Of a DNA stretch of 64,000 nt, positions 36,467-44,555 are shown one piece after another; positions within the stretch are counted from its first letter, which is position 1; each line of letters begins with the position of its first letter. A model generated the notes under the pieces. It did no database searches and had not been told where the DNA came from. It saw only the letters and a list, made by a program, of their open reading frames with translations. The position numbers were made by a program, and so were the translations under genes. The DNA comes from Murimonas intestini. Lineage in GTDB: Bacteria; Bacillota; Clostridia; Lachnospirales; Lachnospiraceae. The stretch covers positions 124,001-188,000 of the forward strand of contig NZ_JANKBI010000004.1 of assembly GCF_024622195.1 (NCBI RefSeq), given 5' to 3'.

Positions 36467-37486
36467 TTATCCCCCTATCACGCTGTAGAAACTTCCTTCC
36501 GGAAAGCTGATCACTACCTCTGTCCCCCTGCCTTCCCCGGAATAGATTTTTATGTCATGTCCAAGCTTTAAACAGAGCTTTTTAGAGAGATAAAGACCTA
36601 TTCCAGTCGCTCTCTTCCTTACCCTGCCATTTGCTCCTGTGAATCCTTTCTCAAATACCCTGGGCAGATCATTCTCTGAAATGCCGCACCCATTATCCTT
36701 TATATGCAGCGCATGGCCTTCCCGGCCCCCTGCGGCATAAAATTCAATCACGCCTGTTCCGTCTTCCACATACTGTATACAGTTGGCAACTATCTGCCCC
36801 AAAATGAAAAGCAGCCATTTACTGTCACTGTATACAGAAATATCCAGATCATGGAGATCTACCTTTATCCTTCTGGATATAAGAGGCTTTTTATTTTTAA
36901 TGATCACTTCCCCAACCAGTTCTCGCAGACTGACTTTTTTGATAATATAATCTTTTTCCACACTGAAGCTTCTGGCATAATAGAGGGCCGTTTCTGTATA
37001 ATTCTCAATTTTATCCAGCTCCTCCTTCACACTCTCCATAGCCTCACCCGGATTATTCTCTGCTGTCAGTTTTCCAGCCGCAATGGGAAGTTTTATCTCA
37101 TGTATCCACATCTCTATATAATCTTTGTACTCTTCATTATTATATTTGTAGCTGTTCACGTTTTCTGCCATTGATTTTTCAGTAGTTTCCAGAATATCTT
37201 TTAAAATCCTTCCCTCTGTGAATCTGGCTTCCTCCATCACCTCAGGCAGCAGATAAGCCTTGTCAAGCTCCTCAAGACTCTTGTATACCACATCATAAAA
37301 ATGCTTTCTCCTGAGAAAATCCACAAAGAGTGCTAAGATATACGCTCCAAAAAAAGCGATAAAAATATAAACGCTTACCCACAGGCTGCCACCATCAGTA
37401 AGTACAAATACCTCAACAGTAAAAACAGCAAACAGAAAAATCAAAAAATAGACAAAGTGGTCTTTCAAATAATCAATGAACCTCAT
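36467..37486 (-). CDS. BceS-like intramembrane-sensing histidine kinase
   Basis: 339 aa. Two membrane helices (about 12-30 and 35-55) with almost no extracellular loop are the mark of this kinase class. The phosphorylated His is in MWIHEIKLPI (about residue 130). The ATPase domain shows QIVANCIQYV, DNGCGISE, FTGANGR and GIGLYLSKKL. Homologues sense antimicrobial peptides through a BceAB transporter rather than on their own. No BceAB genes adjoin this pair, so its transporter partner may be the one at 47824-50515 or lie elsewhere. Confidence 0.9.
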   Translation of the reverse strand: MRFIDYLKDHFVYFLIFLFAVFTVEVFVLTDGGSLWVSVYIFIAFFGAYILALFVDFLRRKHFYDVVYKSLEELDKAYLLPEVMEEARFTEGRILKDILETTEKSMAENVNSYKYNNEEYKDYIEMWIHEIKLPIAAGKLTAENNPGEAMESVKEELDKIENYTETALYYARSFSVEKDYIIKKVSLRELVGEVIIKNKKPLISRRIKVDLHDLDISVYSDSKWLLFILGQIVANCIQYVEDGTGVIEFYAAGGREGHALHIKDNGCGISENDLPRVFEKGFTGANGRVRKRATGIGLYLSKKLCLKLGHDIKIYSGEGRGTEVVISFPEGSFYSVIGG

Positions 37487-38187
37487 ACCAGCAAGTATCC
37501 CTGTCCTCTCTTCGTCAGGATGGCATCTTTTATGCCTGTCTCCTCCAGCTTTGCCCGGAGACGGTTTACATTTACTGTCAGGGTATTGTCATCCACAAAC
37601 ATCTCGCTGTCCCAAAGGCTTGAGATGATCTCGTCTCTTGTCACAATACTCTGACGTTTTTTTGCCAGACAGAGAAGTATCTTCTGTTCATTTTTCGTAA
37701 GCTCTACACATCCTTCTTTAACAGCGCCGCCCGCATCAGCTCCCGCACCTTTTACTGTCACTGTCCCTTTCGTGATATCCAGAATAAAGCTCCCGCAGTC
37801 TATCTGTTCCAGCTGCGGAGCCTCTTTGTAGACTCTTTTTAACACTGCCGCTATCCTGGCCAGCAGTATCTGCGGGTGGAACGGCTTTGTCACAAAATCA
37901 TCAGCCCCGCAGTTCATGCTTAGCAGCTCGTCCAGCTCCGTATTCCTGCTGGTGATCATAATGACAGGAATATCAGAAGTCCTGCGCACCTCCCTGCAGA
38001 CGAATGTTCCGTCTGTCCTGGGAAGGTTAATGTCCAGAAGGACCAGGTGGCTGTTTGATCTTAAAATATCTTCAGCCACATTGTCAAAATGCTTAAGCCC
38101 CTCAGTCTGGTACCCATTCTTCTCAAGAAATACTTCCAGCTCCCTGCAGAGCTTCTCATCATCTTCCACTATCAATATTTTCTGCAT
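37483..38187 (-). CDS. BceR-like OmpR-family response regulator
   Basis: 234 aa. Receiver domain with D10 and phosphoacceptor D52 (LVLLDINLPRTDG), followed by a winged-helix DNA-binding domain (TKNEQKILLCLAKKRQSIVTRD...DDNTLTVNVNRLRAKLEE). The overlap of 4 bases with the kinase gene shows coupling. Family members bind a TnACA-N4-TGTAA repeat in front of bceAB-type operons. Confidence 0.9.
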   Translation of the reverse strand: MQKILIVEDDEKLCRELEVFLEKNGYQTEGLKHFDNVAEDILRSNSHLVLLDINLPRTDGTFVCREVRRTSDIPVIMITSRNTELDELLSMNCGADDFVTKPFHPQILLARIAAVLKRVYKEAPQLEQIDCGSFILDITKGTVTVKGAGADAGGAVKEGCVELTKNEQKILLCLAKKRQSIVTRDEIISSLWDSEMFVDDNTLTVNVNRLRAKLEETGIKDAILTKRGQGYLLV

Positions 38188-38204
38188 CTTAAGCTCCTCT
38201 CCAG

Positions 38205-38355
38205 TTACAGTTCCGCCCTCTACTGTTCCGCGAGGTGTTTACGTGCAAAATGCACGAAAATCCCGAGAGTTGCAGCGCCAAAATGCTGTAAACAGCATTT
38301 TGTGTGCATCTCGAAGCGTTGTTACAGGTCAGACGGGTCGTCTGACCTGTAACCC
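38205..38355. repeat. Structured intergenic palindromic repeat
   Basis: Three perfect hairpins are packed into about 150 bases: CGTGCA/TGCACG (38242-38256), AAAATGCTGT/ACAGCATTTT (38280-38301) and the 15-bp arms GTTACAGGTCAGACG/CGTCTGACCTGTAAC (38321-38353). The segment TGTGCATCTCGAAGCG before the last arm recurs with changes near 39966. It codes for nothing and probably belongs to a dispersed repeat family; it might also end transcription of the peptidase gene. Confidence 0.7.
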
Positions 38356-38376
38356 TCTCCATCGGACTGCTGTCAC

Positions 38377-39804
38377 TTAATAATCATAATACTCTTCATC
38401 CCCGGCATACTCTTCATATTCGTTATATTCTTCATACTCTGAATATTCATAATCATCCTCATATGTCACGTCATCTGTATTTTCCCCTCCGATATATTCA
38501 CACATCCACAGATTCTTGATCTGGGGGGCCAGCCGCTCAAAGGTCCAGAGCTGGCTGCTCCTTATCCTGCTGGCGGGGTCATTGACGCTGATCATTCCAT
38601 CCTCATAACCTGTCAATACGATAAAATGCCCGGAAGTCGTGAAATCTCCCGGCCTCATGCTGCATATGACAGGTTTTCCTGCCTGGAGCGCTTCCTTAAC
38701 TATCTCCTCATCCAAAGCAATATCTGTGCCTGCCACGCCGTAATCCAGGCCGCCTTCCCTGATAAAGGTCCACATAGTGTTCCCCTCCTGGGTGACATAT
38801 CCATTCTCATCACTGTACTTGGCCATAGTGTATGGAGTAACATCAGTATTCCCTGTCAGCCCCGCGATCACCATGGCCATACATGTAGGCCCGCATCCGC
38901 TTACGGCAACTACATTATTCCCGTAACTCCCATATCCCCAGCGCTCATCCCACTGGATGAGCAGAGGGATCTTCCCTTCCTCGTAATCATCTTCGATATC
39001 ATCTGCATATACCTGGCCCTTCTTTTCCGGGTAATCCAATACAAAATCAATCGCCTCCATGCTGTTGATTTCAAGAAGCTTCAGGATATCTTCCGGGTAT
39101 TGATCCTTATTTTTCAGAATAAGAGCTTTCTTCGAGGCCGCAGTCAGGGTCTCTTCCCCGGATCTCTTTTTGGGGCCTGATGCTGTTTCCGGCTCCGACT
39201 CTGCCCCCTGTCCCGGCCCGGTTTCCTGACCTGACACTGGCTCTGCCTCTCGCTCAGACTTTAATTTCTGCTCTGGCTCTGCCTCCTGCCCTGATTCTGA
39301 TTTCTGCTCCGCCCCTATGTCCTTCCCTGACTTTGATTTCTGCTCTGCCCCTGCTTCCTTCTCTGACTTTGATTTCCGCTCTGAATCCGTCCCCTGTCCT
39401 GACTCTGATCTCTGCCCTGAATCTGACTCCTGTTCTGACTCTGTCTCCTGCTCTGCCCCTGGCTCCTGGCCATCTGTATCCTCTGCTTTTTTCGTCAGGT
39501 CTTTATCTTCCCTCGCCGCATATACGCTTCTGTCATCATGGTCATCCGGGTCCTCAGGAAGACATGACATCAGTAACAGTACAACAGCTGCCAGAATGAA
39601 CCCTTTCCCAAGCAGTTTCCATATCCCTGGCTTAGACGCTTTTGTATTTTCTGCTTCCTTGATACTTTCTGCTTCCTCGATACTTTCTGTTTCGTTAATA
39701 TTTTCTGTTTCTTCTATTTCTTTTGTTTCTTTTATTTTTTCTGTTTCTATTGTATTTTCTATCTTTTCTGTCTCTCTTGTCTCCGGTTCTTTCTTTATCT
39801 TCAT
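38377..39804 (-). CDS. C39-like cysteine peptidase with acidic repeat stalk
   Basis: 475 aa. A Glu/Lys/Thr-rich N-terminal tail (about 1-58) precedes one membrane helix (about 61-82), giving a type II or, through LMSC at its end, lipoprotein-like anchor. An outside stalk (about 105-215) consists of degenerate Ser/Gly/Glu/Gln/Lys repeats of the kind EQKSESGQEA. The C39-type peptidase domain follows, with catalytic Cys in SGCGPTCMAM (about 305), His in SGHFIVLTGY (about 394) and NDP. The C-terminal tail is Asp/Glu/Tyr-rich. Length variation is expected in the stalk. Substrate unknown; related domains act in peptide maturation or the cell wall. Confidence 0.8.
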   Translation of the reverse strand: MKIKKEPETRETEKIENTIETEKIKETKEIEETENINETESIEEAESIKEAENTKASKPGIWKLLGKGFILAAVVLLLMSCLPEDPDDHDDRSVYAAREDKDLTKKAEDTDGQEPGAEQETESEQESDSGQRSESGQGTDSERKSKSEKEAGAEQKSKSGKDIGAEQKSESGQEAEPEQKLKSEREAEPVSGQETGPGQGAESEPETASGPKKRSGEETLTAASKKALILKNKDQYPEDILKLLEINSMEAIDFVLDYPEKKGQVYADDIEDDYEEGKIPLLIQWDERWGYGSYGNNVVAVSGCGPTCMAMVIAGLTGNTDVTPYTMAKYSDENGYVTQEGNTMWTFIREGGLDYGVAGTDIALDEEIVKEALQAGKPVICSMRPGDFTTSGHFIVLTGYEDGMISVNDPASRIRSSQLWTFERLAPQIKNLWMCEYIGGENTDDVTYEDDYEYSEYEEYNEYEEYAGDEEYYDY

Positions 39805-39965
39805 CACTTACCCTGTCCTTCTGTCTCTATTTTGCTTTTTTATGAGCTTTTATACGAGCTTCAATATATGTCAAAGCCGCACATACAGATATTATATACG
39901 TCTCTGTCCATAATAGCAACATAACACATACTGTATCCTATTTCAAAAGAATGTAAATCGTTTCT

Positions 39966-40008
39966 GTGCATCGCGGAGCGTGTTACTGGTCCCGGAGTTA
40001 ACAGTAAC
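39966..40008. repeat. Diverged partial copy of the intergenic palindromic repeat
   Basis: The segment TGTGCATCGCGGAGCGT followed by GTTACTGGTC closely matches part of the 38205-38355 repeat (TGTGCATCTCGAAGCG, GTTACAGGTC). GTTACTG (39982-39988) and CAGTAAC (40002-40008) still form a hairpin. Together with the fuller copy it brackets the C39-like peptidase gene. Confidence 0.55.
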
Positions 40009-40105
40009 TATAAATCTTCTTTCTCATTTACCCTTTATGCCGTATAATAATGATATCTGTGAAATCACCCTGTTTTTTCAGCTGTCAGAAAGGAATAAAT
40101 GCAAG

Positions 40106-40792
40106 ATGATACTTATTGTTGAAGATAACCCCAACATCCGGGAGGAGCTCTCCCGCTGCCTGAGCCTGAACGGGCATCCATCAGCCGGTCCTGCTGATTT
40201 TAACTGCACCCAGGAAGAACTTTTTGATCAGGTCAGGAAGCTCATGGAGGAAAACCCCATAGAACTGCTGCTGTTGGACATCAATCTGCAGGAATGTGAC
40301 GGACTGAAGCTATGCAGGGAAATACGCAGTATCTCTACCCTTCCCATCATCTTTGTCACCGGCCGGGCTGATGAGACGGATGAGCTCTCCGGGATCCTGA
40401 TGGGCGGTGATGATTTTATCAGAAAGCCTTACAGCATTCCCGTCCTCATGGCGCGTGTCAACAGAATACTGGCGCGGAAGAGCCAGGCCCCTGCCGAATC
40501 TGTCTTTGCAGGCTGCGCATCCCTAAATGTCCTTATGGGGCAGATTTCTGCCCACGGTGCGACACTGGAGCTGTCAAAAAATGAAGTAAAGATACTCTAT
40601 TATCTTTTTCTGAATAAAGGACATATTGTTTCTAAAGATTCTCTGATTGAATATCTGTGGGAAAATAAATTTTATGTGGACGAGAACATCCTGAATGTGA
40701 ATCTTTCACGCCTGCGCCGGAGACTGAAAGAAATCGGGCTGCAGGATCTGATCATTACTGTTCCGAAGCAGGGGCTGATGGTAGAAAGCTGA
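40106..40792 (+). CDS. BceR-like OmpR-family response regulator (second pair)
   Basis: 228 aa from the ATG at 40106; the frame is open further upstream but the receiver domain begins exactly here (MILIVEDN). Phosphoacceptor D58 is in LLLLDINLQECDG. The winged-helix domain has LSKNEVKILYYLFLNKG and DENILNVNLSRLRRRLKE. It is followed by a Bce-type kinase, and a BceAB-type transporter lies on the same strand 7 kb further on behind a matching DNA site. Confidence 0.9.
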   Translation: MILIVEDNPNIREELSRCLSLNGHPSAGPADFNCTQEELFDQVRKLMEENPIELLLLDINLQECDGLKLCREIRSISTLPIIFVTGRADETDELSGILMGGDDFIRKPYSIPVLMARVNRILARKSQAPAESVFAGCASLNVLMGQISAHGATLELSKNEVKILYYLFLNKGHIVSKDSLIEYLWENKFYVDENILNVNLSRLRRRLKEIGLQDLIITVPKQGLMVES

Positions 40793-40862
40793 CCAGACCA
40801 TAAGTAAACGGACATGTCTGCTGACGCAGATATCAATAAGAATGACTGACGGAGGTGTAAAT

Positions 40863-41882
40863 TTGTCTTTTGGAAATTATATCTATGAAAAATTGTTGAT
40901 GATAATACTGAATCTGTTTTGTGCAGCCGCCCTCACCATTTACCTGCGGCTCCTGGGAAACAGCCTCCCGGCAGCAATACCCATTCTGGCTGTATGGTTC
41001 TTTATACTGGCCGCCGTGATCATGAAGGGCTTTTTCACACTGAGGAATAAGGCACAGCTTCTTAATAACCAGCTGGATATGCTGGACCAGAAGTATCTTA
41101 TCTGCGAGATGCTTGGAAAACCAGAAAACGGCCTGGAAAAGCTGTACCAGCTGACGCTCAGGACAGCAAATAAATCTATGCTTGAGAATGTAAATAAGAT
41201 AAGAAATGCCCAGCGTGATTATAAAGAATATATTGAAGAATGGATCCATGAGATAAAGACGCCCATCACTGCTGTTGACCTGATCTGCAAAAACCATCCC
41301 GGCCCGGAAAATACCAGGATCAGCAGGGAGCTGGCGCAGATAAACTATCTGGTGGAGCAGGCCCTCTACTATGCCCGGAGCGAGAATGTAGAAAAGGACT
41401 ATTTTATAAAAGAATTTTCCCTTTCTGATGCTCTCGCCCCTGCTCTGATGCAGAACAGGACCGTCCTTCTGGAGGAGAAGATATCCCTCTCCATTGATGA
41501 AAATGACACTCCGGTATGTACTGATGAGAAATGGCTCACTTATATACTAAGTCAGATCCTCACCAACTCCATCAAGTACCGCAGCCCCCATAACCCCAGT
41601 ATCCATATATATTCCACAAGTGCCGGCTCCGGGGTATATCTCACCGTGGAGGATAATGGGCAGGGTATCTCTCCTGAAGATCTTCCCCGGATTTTTGAGA
41701 AAGGCTTTACCGGGAGCTGCCGGAATAACAGGAAATCCACGGGTATGGGCCTGTATCTGTGCAAAAAGCTCTGTCTGAAACTGGGACTTACCATATCCGC
41801 AGACTCAGTGTTAAATCAGGGTACAAAAATTACCATAGGCTTCCCTGTGGGCGCGCTTCCGCACCCGGAGAGGCGGGAATAA
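40863..41882 (+). CDS. BceS-like intramembrane-sensing histidine kinase (second pair)
   Basis: 339 aa using a TTG start at 40863, which has GGAGG 7 bases upstream; an in-frame ATG at 40842 lacks such a site. Two membrane helices (about 8-28 and 36-55) with a minimal loop precede EEWIHEIKTPI (His about 126), LTNSIKYR, DNGQGIS, FTGSCRN and GMGLYLCKKL. Its 3' end overlaps the convergent GH32 gene by 67 bases. The transporter expected next to such a kinase is displaced by the sucrose cassette. Confidence 0.88.
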   Translation: MSFGNYIYEKLLMIILNLFCAAALTIYLRLLGNSLPAAIPILAVWFFILAAVIMKGFFTLRNKAQLLNNQLDMLDQKYLICEMLGKPENGLEKLYQLTLRTANKSMLENVNKIRNAQRDYKEYIEEWIHEIKTPITAVDLICKNHPGPENTRISRELAQINYLVEQALYYARSENVEKDYFIKEFSLSDALAPALMQNRTVLLEEKISLSIDENDTPVCTDEKWLTYILSQILTNSIKYRSPHNPSIHIYSTSAGSGVYLTVEDNGQGISPEDLPRIFEKGFTGSCRNNRKSTGMGLYLCKKLCLKLGLTISADSVLNQGTKITIGFPVGALPHPERRE

Positions 41883-43195
41883 GAAAACCTGGTTGGCCCG
41901 CTCAGCCCGTAGACAATATTGCTCAGGACATATTCCCCGTCATTTACAAATACTTCTATTATATTTCTATCCACATAGATCTCCAGTTCACACCGTCCCC
42001 CAAGGGGCGGTGTGGAAAACCTTGTACGGTATCCCCTCACGTCCCCAAATACTCTGCTTCTGTCAGCCATGAGCCTCCCGTCCTCCTGCCATAGGCAAAA
42101 ACCGCCGATTGCCAGGCTGTCACCCTCAGCAAGTGACGTATTTATTTTAAACGGCTTCCCATAGTCTATTTCCCTCACGTCTGTTTCCTTCTTAAATACT
42201 GCCGCCGCATCTGGATGGGGGCGGAAACAGATATGGCCGTCCCTGTATTCCACAAGGCGCGGCAGGCTCATCATTCCGATCCATTCCTGCCCGTTCTCCT
42301 CCTGCACAGGTACAGGCATGCGCATCCATCCGATGATGGTCCTCCTTCCGGAGGCATCCAGCGTGCTCTGAGGGGCATAAAGGTCCATGCCGTAATCCAT
42401 CAGCTCTGCTGCTCCTTCAGCCCTCAGGGTACATTCTGAGGCCTCAAAGGAGACAGGCAGGCAGACTGAGATATTTTCATATTCATATCCGTCCTTCAGA
42501 TACCCCATGGGAGACATGCAAAGCACATATCTGCCTCCGCAGCAAAAGAGATCGGGACACTCCCACATATAACCGCCTGTGTTATCTGTATAGGACGCCG
42601 CATATTCCCATGCCCGACCATCCATGCTTCTGTAGAAAAGCAGCTTTCCCTGCATGTCCCCATCCTCATTCTCAGCCTGGCTGCCCAGGACCATATAGTA
42701 TGTATCCCCTTCCTTCCACACCTTTGGATCTCTTGTATGGGTGACACTTCCAATGGAAGGGTCAGCAACAGGTGGAATGATCATCTTCTTATCATGGAAA
42801 TTGTCAAAATGGTATCCATCCTGTGAGGTGATCATCACCTGTGAGGAATCAAAATCATCATTTACGGACAGATGGATATTTTCTTCATCGTATCTGTTGT
42901 ACCTGACACCTGTGTAATAGAAGCTGATCCCTTCCTCTTCTGCCTGTGCGCTGCCTGAAAAACATCCGTTCCTGTCATATGGTTTACTGGGAAATAAAGC
43001 AAGTCCCCTGTGCTCCCAGCTGACAAGATCCCGGCTGACGGCATGTCCCCAGTGCATAGTCCCCCACTGGGGGGCATATGGGAAATATTGATAGTAGAGG
43101 TGGTACTCCCCCTTGTAATATATAAATCCGTTCGGGTCATTGATCCAGTTTCCCGGCGCCCTCAAATGCAGAAAATCATCTCTGTGCATATTCAT
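41816..43195 (-). CDS. GH32 sucrose-6-phosphate hydrolase / beta-fructosidase
   Basis: 459 aa, cytoplasmic. The three GH32 acidic motifs are intact: nucleophile D20 in WINDPNG, TRDPKVW (about residue 142) and acid/base Glu in WECPDLF (about 200). It hydrolyses sucrose, sucrose phosphate or short fructans. AGGAGG stands directly before the ATG at 43195, and the start overlaps the LacI gene's end by 4 bases. The divergent binding-protein/permease operon should bring in the substrate. Because uptake is by ABC transport rather than PTS, unphosphorylated sucrose or fructo-oligosaccharide is the likelier substrate. Confidence 0.92.
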   Translation of the reverse strand: MNMHRDDFLHLRAPGNWINDPNGFIYYKGEYHLYYQYFPYAPQWGTMHWGHAVSRDLVSWEHRGLALFPSKPYDRNGCFSGSAQAEEEGISFYYTGVRYNRYDEENIHLSVNDDFDSSQVMITSQDGYHFDNFHDKKMIIPPVADPSIGSVTHTRDPKVWKEGDTYYMVLGSQAENEDGDMQGKLLFYRSMDGRAWEYAASYTDNTGGYMWECPDLFCCGGRYVLCMSPMGYLKDGYEYENISVCLPVSFEASECTLRAEGAAELMDYGMDLYAPQSTLDASGRRTIIGWMRMPVPVQEENGQEWIGMMSLPRLVEYRDGHICFRPHPDAAAVFKKETDVREIDYGKPFKINTSLAEGDSLAIGGFCLWQEDGRLMADRSRVFGDVRGYRTRFSTPPLGGRCELEIYVDRNIIEVFVNDGEYVLSNIVYGLSGPTRFSYSRLSGCGSAPTGKPMVIFVP

Positions 43196-44250
43196 TTTTC
43201 CTCCTGTGTCTTATGCTGAACTAAATTTAATGTGCTCTCCCTGCGTATGACAGCAGGCTCTACGACCCTGTGCTCAGGCTGCAGCTCCTGATCTGCATGA
43301 CGTTTTTTTCTTGCCTCTATCTGCCTGACCAGAAGTTCCATGGCTGCTTCAGCCAGCCTCTTAGTATCCTGTCCCACTGTTGTGAATGGTATGATCGCCT
43401 CTCTGGAAGCCGGAGAATCATCAAAACCGATAATCTCATAATCTTCCGGCACCCTTCTCCCGTAACGCAGAACTATATTCATAAATATATTTGCATGTGT
43501 GTCATTTGATATGAATACTCCCTTCCTTTTGTCAGGATATTCCTTTTCAATCTCCTCAAACATTCTTTTCAGTTTGCTGTGGGTGTCCTCATACTCAAAT
43601 CCAAAATTCTCCCTTAAAACCCTGTACGGAAGGCCGCTTTTCTGCGCACAGTCACAGAAACCCGTGATACGTTTATAATCCGGCTCCTGTTCATCCGGGA
43701 AGGAATTTATGTGAAACAGAGCCTGGCAGCCGTCCTCTGACAAAATCTGGGCAGCTTCAAACGCGCCTTTATAATTATCAGTCTCTACGCTGAAAATATG
43801 CTCCGCCTCTCTCTCTATGGCCACCACGGGCACATGATATGAGGCCAGCTCCCCGGAAGAGATCGTATGGCTCATAATGATAAGTCCCTCTATCTTATAT
43901 GCCAGCAGTTCCTGAAGATATTTCTCCTCAGCTTCCTTCTTCTCATCCCCCAGAAAGACCAGAAACTTATAACCGTATGTCTCATATGTACCCAGGATCT
44001 TGTCCAGCATTTCTGAGAAAAATCTGAAAAACAGGCTGGGTATAATGATCCCTATAAACTCTGTCTTTCCGTTTGCCAGGATCCTGGCCACTTTATTCTC
44101 CTTGTAATCCAGCGCAGTAAGGGCATCTGCAATAATTTTCTGATTTTCTTCTGTAAGGCTGTCCGGATTATTAAAGTATCTGGATATGGTTGTTTTAGAA
44201 AAATTAGTGTAGGCGGCTATATCGCTGAATGTCACATTCTTTTTATTCAT
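43192..44250 (-). CDS. LacI-family repressor of the sucrose/fructan cassette
   Basis: 352 aa. The N-terminal helix-turn-helix (VTFSDIAAYTNFSKTTISRYFN) and hinge (about 45-60) are followed by a periplasmic-binding-like effector domain. It is first in an operon with GH32. ACCGGT-centred operators lie inside its own promoter spacer and over the divergent transporter promoter, so self-control and co-repression of import are expected. The hinge segment lacks the usual PNxxAR-like wording (DYKENKVARILAN instead). Confidence 0.92.
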   Translation of the reverse strand: MNKKNVTFSDIAAYTNFSKTTISRYFNNPDSLTEENQKIIADALTALDYKENKVARILANGKTEFIGIIIPSLFFRFFSEMLDKILGTYETYGYKFLVFLGDEKKEAEEKYLQELLAYKIEGLIIMSHTISSGELASYHVPVVAIEREAEHIFSVETDNYKGAFEAAQILSEDGCQALFHINSFPDEQEPDYKRITGFCDCAQKSGLPYRVLRENFGFEYEDTHSKLKRMFEEIEKEYPDKRKGVFISNDTHANIFMNIVLRYGRRVPEDYEIIGFDDSPASREAIIPFTTVGQDTKRLAEAAMELLVRQIEARKKRHADQELQPEHRVVEPAVIRRESTLNLVQHKTQEEK

Positions 44251-44293
44251 AAAACTCCTCCTTTTACCGCTCGGAATCTTGATTTATTATGCC

Positions 44294-44322
44294 AGTATAA
44301 CAAAACCGGTTACTTTTAGCAA
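44294..44322 (-). promoter_or_regulatory. Autoregulated lacI-GH32 promoter
   Basis: Reading the minus strand, TTGCTA (44317-44322) and TATACT (44294-44299) are 17 bases apart. The ACCGGT operator (core 44305-44310) fills the spacer, so repressor binding would directly block RNA polymerase. Confidence 0.65.
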
Positions 44323-44510
44323 TAATAAATTGTATTCGCCATATAGTTACCGGTTACTTTTGTGAAAACTATACAATTCAGTGGTTTATTTTCCATCTAT
44401 ATCTCACAAAATAATATTTATATATTGACTGGGTTTATACAAGGTGCTATGATAAAATAAGTTAAAGTAACCGGTTACTTTACCGGTTACTCAAAGAACA
44501 AAATAACCGG
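44303..44510. promoter_or_regulatory. Cluster of LacI-type ACCGGT operators
   Basis: Four ACCGGT-centred sites and one half-site are visible: cores at 44305-44310, 44349-44354, 44470-44475 and 44482-44487, plus AACCGG near 44505. The third is a perfect 16-base palindrome AAGTAACCGGTTACTT (44465-44480) just after the transporter -10. Pairs of sites on either side suggest looping or cooperative repression by the LacI protein. Confidence 0.8.
44425..44453 (+). promoter_or_regulatory. Promoter of the sucrose/fructan transporter operon
   Basis: TTGACT (44425-44430) and TATGAT (44448-44453) with a 17-base spacer lie upstream of the binding-protein gene. A perfect LacI-type palindrome begins 12 bases after the -10. 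Confidence 0.75.
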
Positions 44511-44555
44511 CAATATGCTCAGACAATTGTATTTTTTATAAGGGAGGGTAATAAA

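Noticed and set aside
38205..38355. CRISPR array
   Set aside because: The repeats are palindromic hairpins, not regularly spaced identical direct repeats, and no cas genes occur.
38626..39599. Plus-strand frames rich in Leu, Pro and Ser opposite the C39-like peptidase
   Set aside because: They are the reverse reading of the low-complexity Glu/Ser/Gly repeats.
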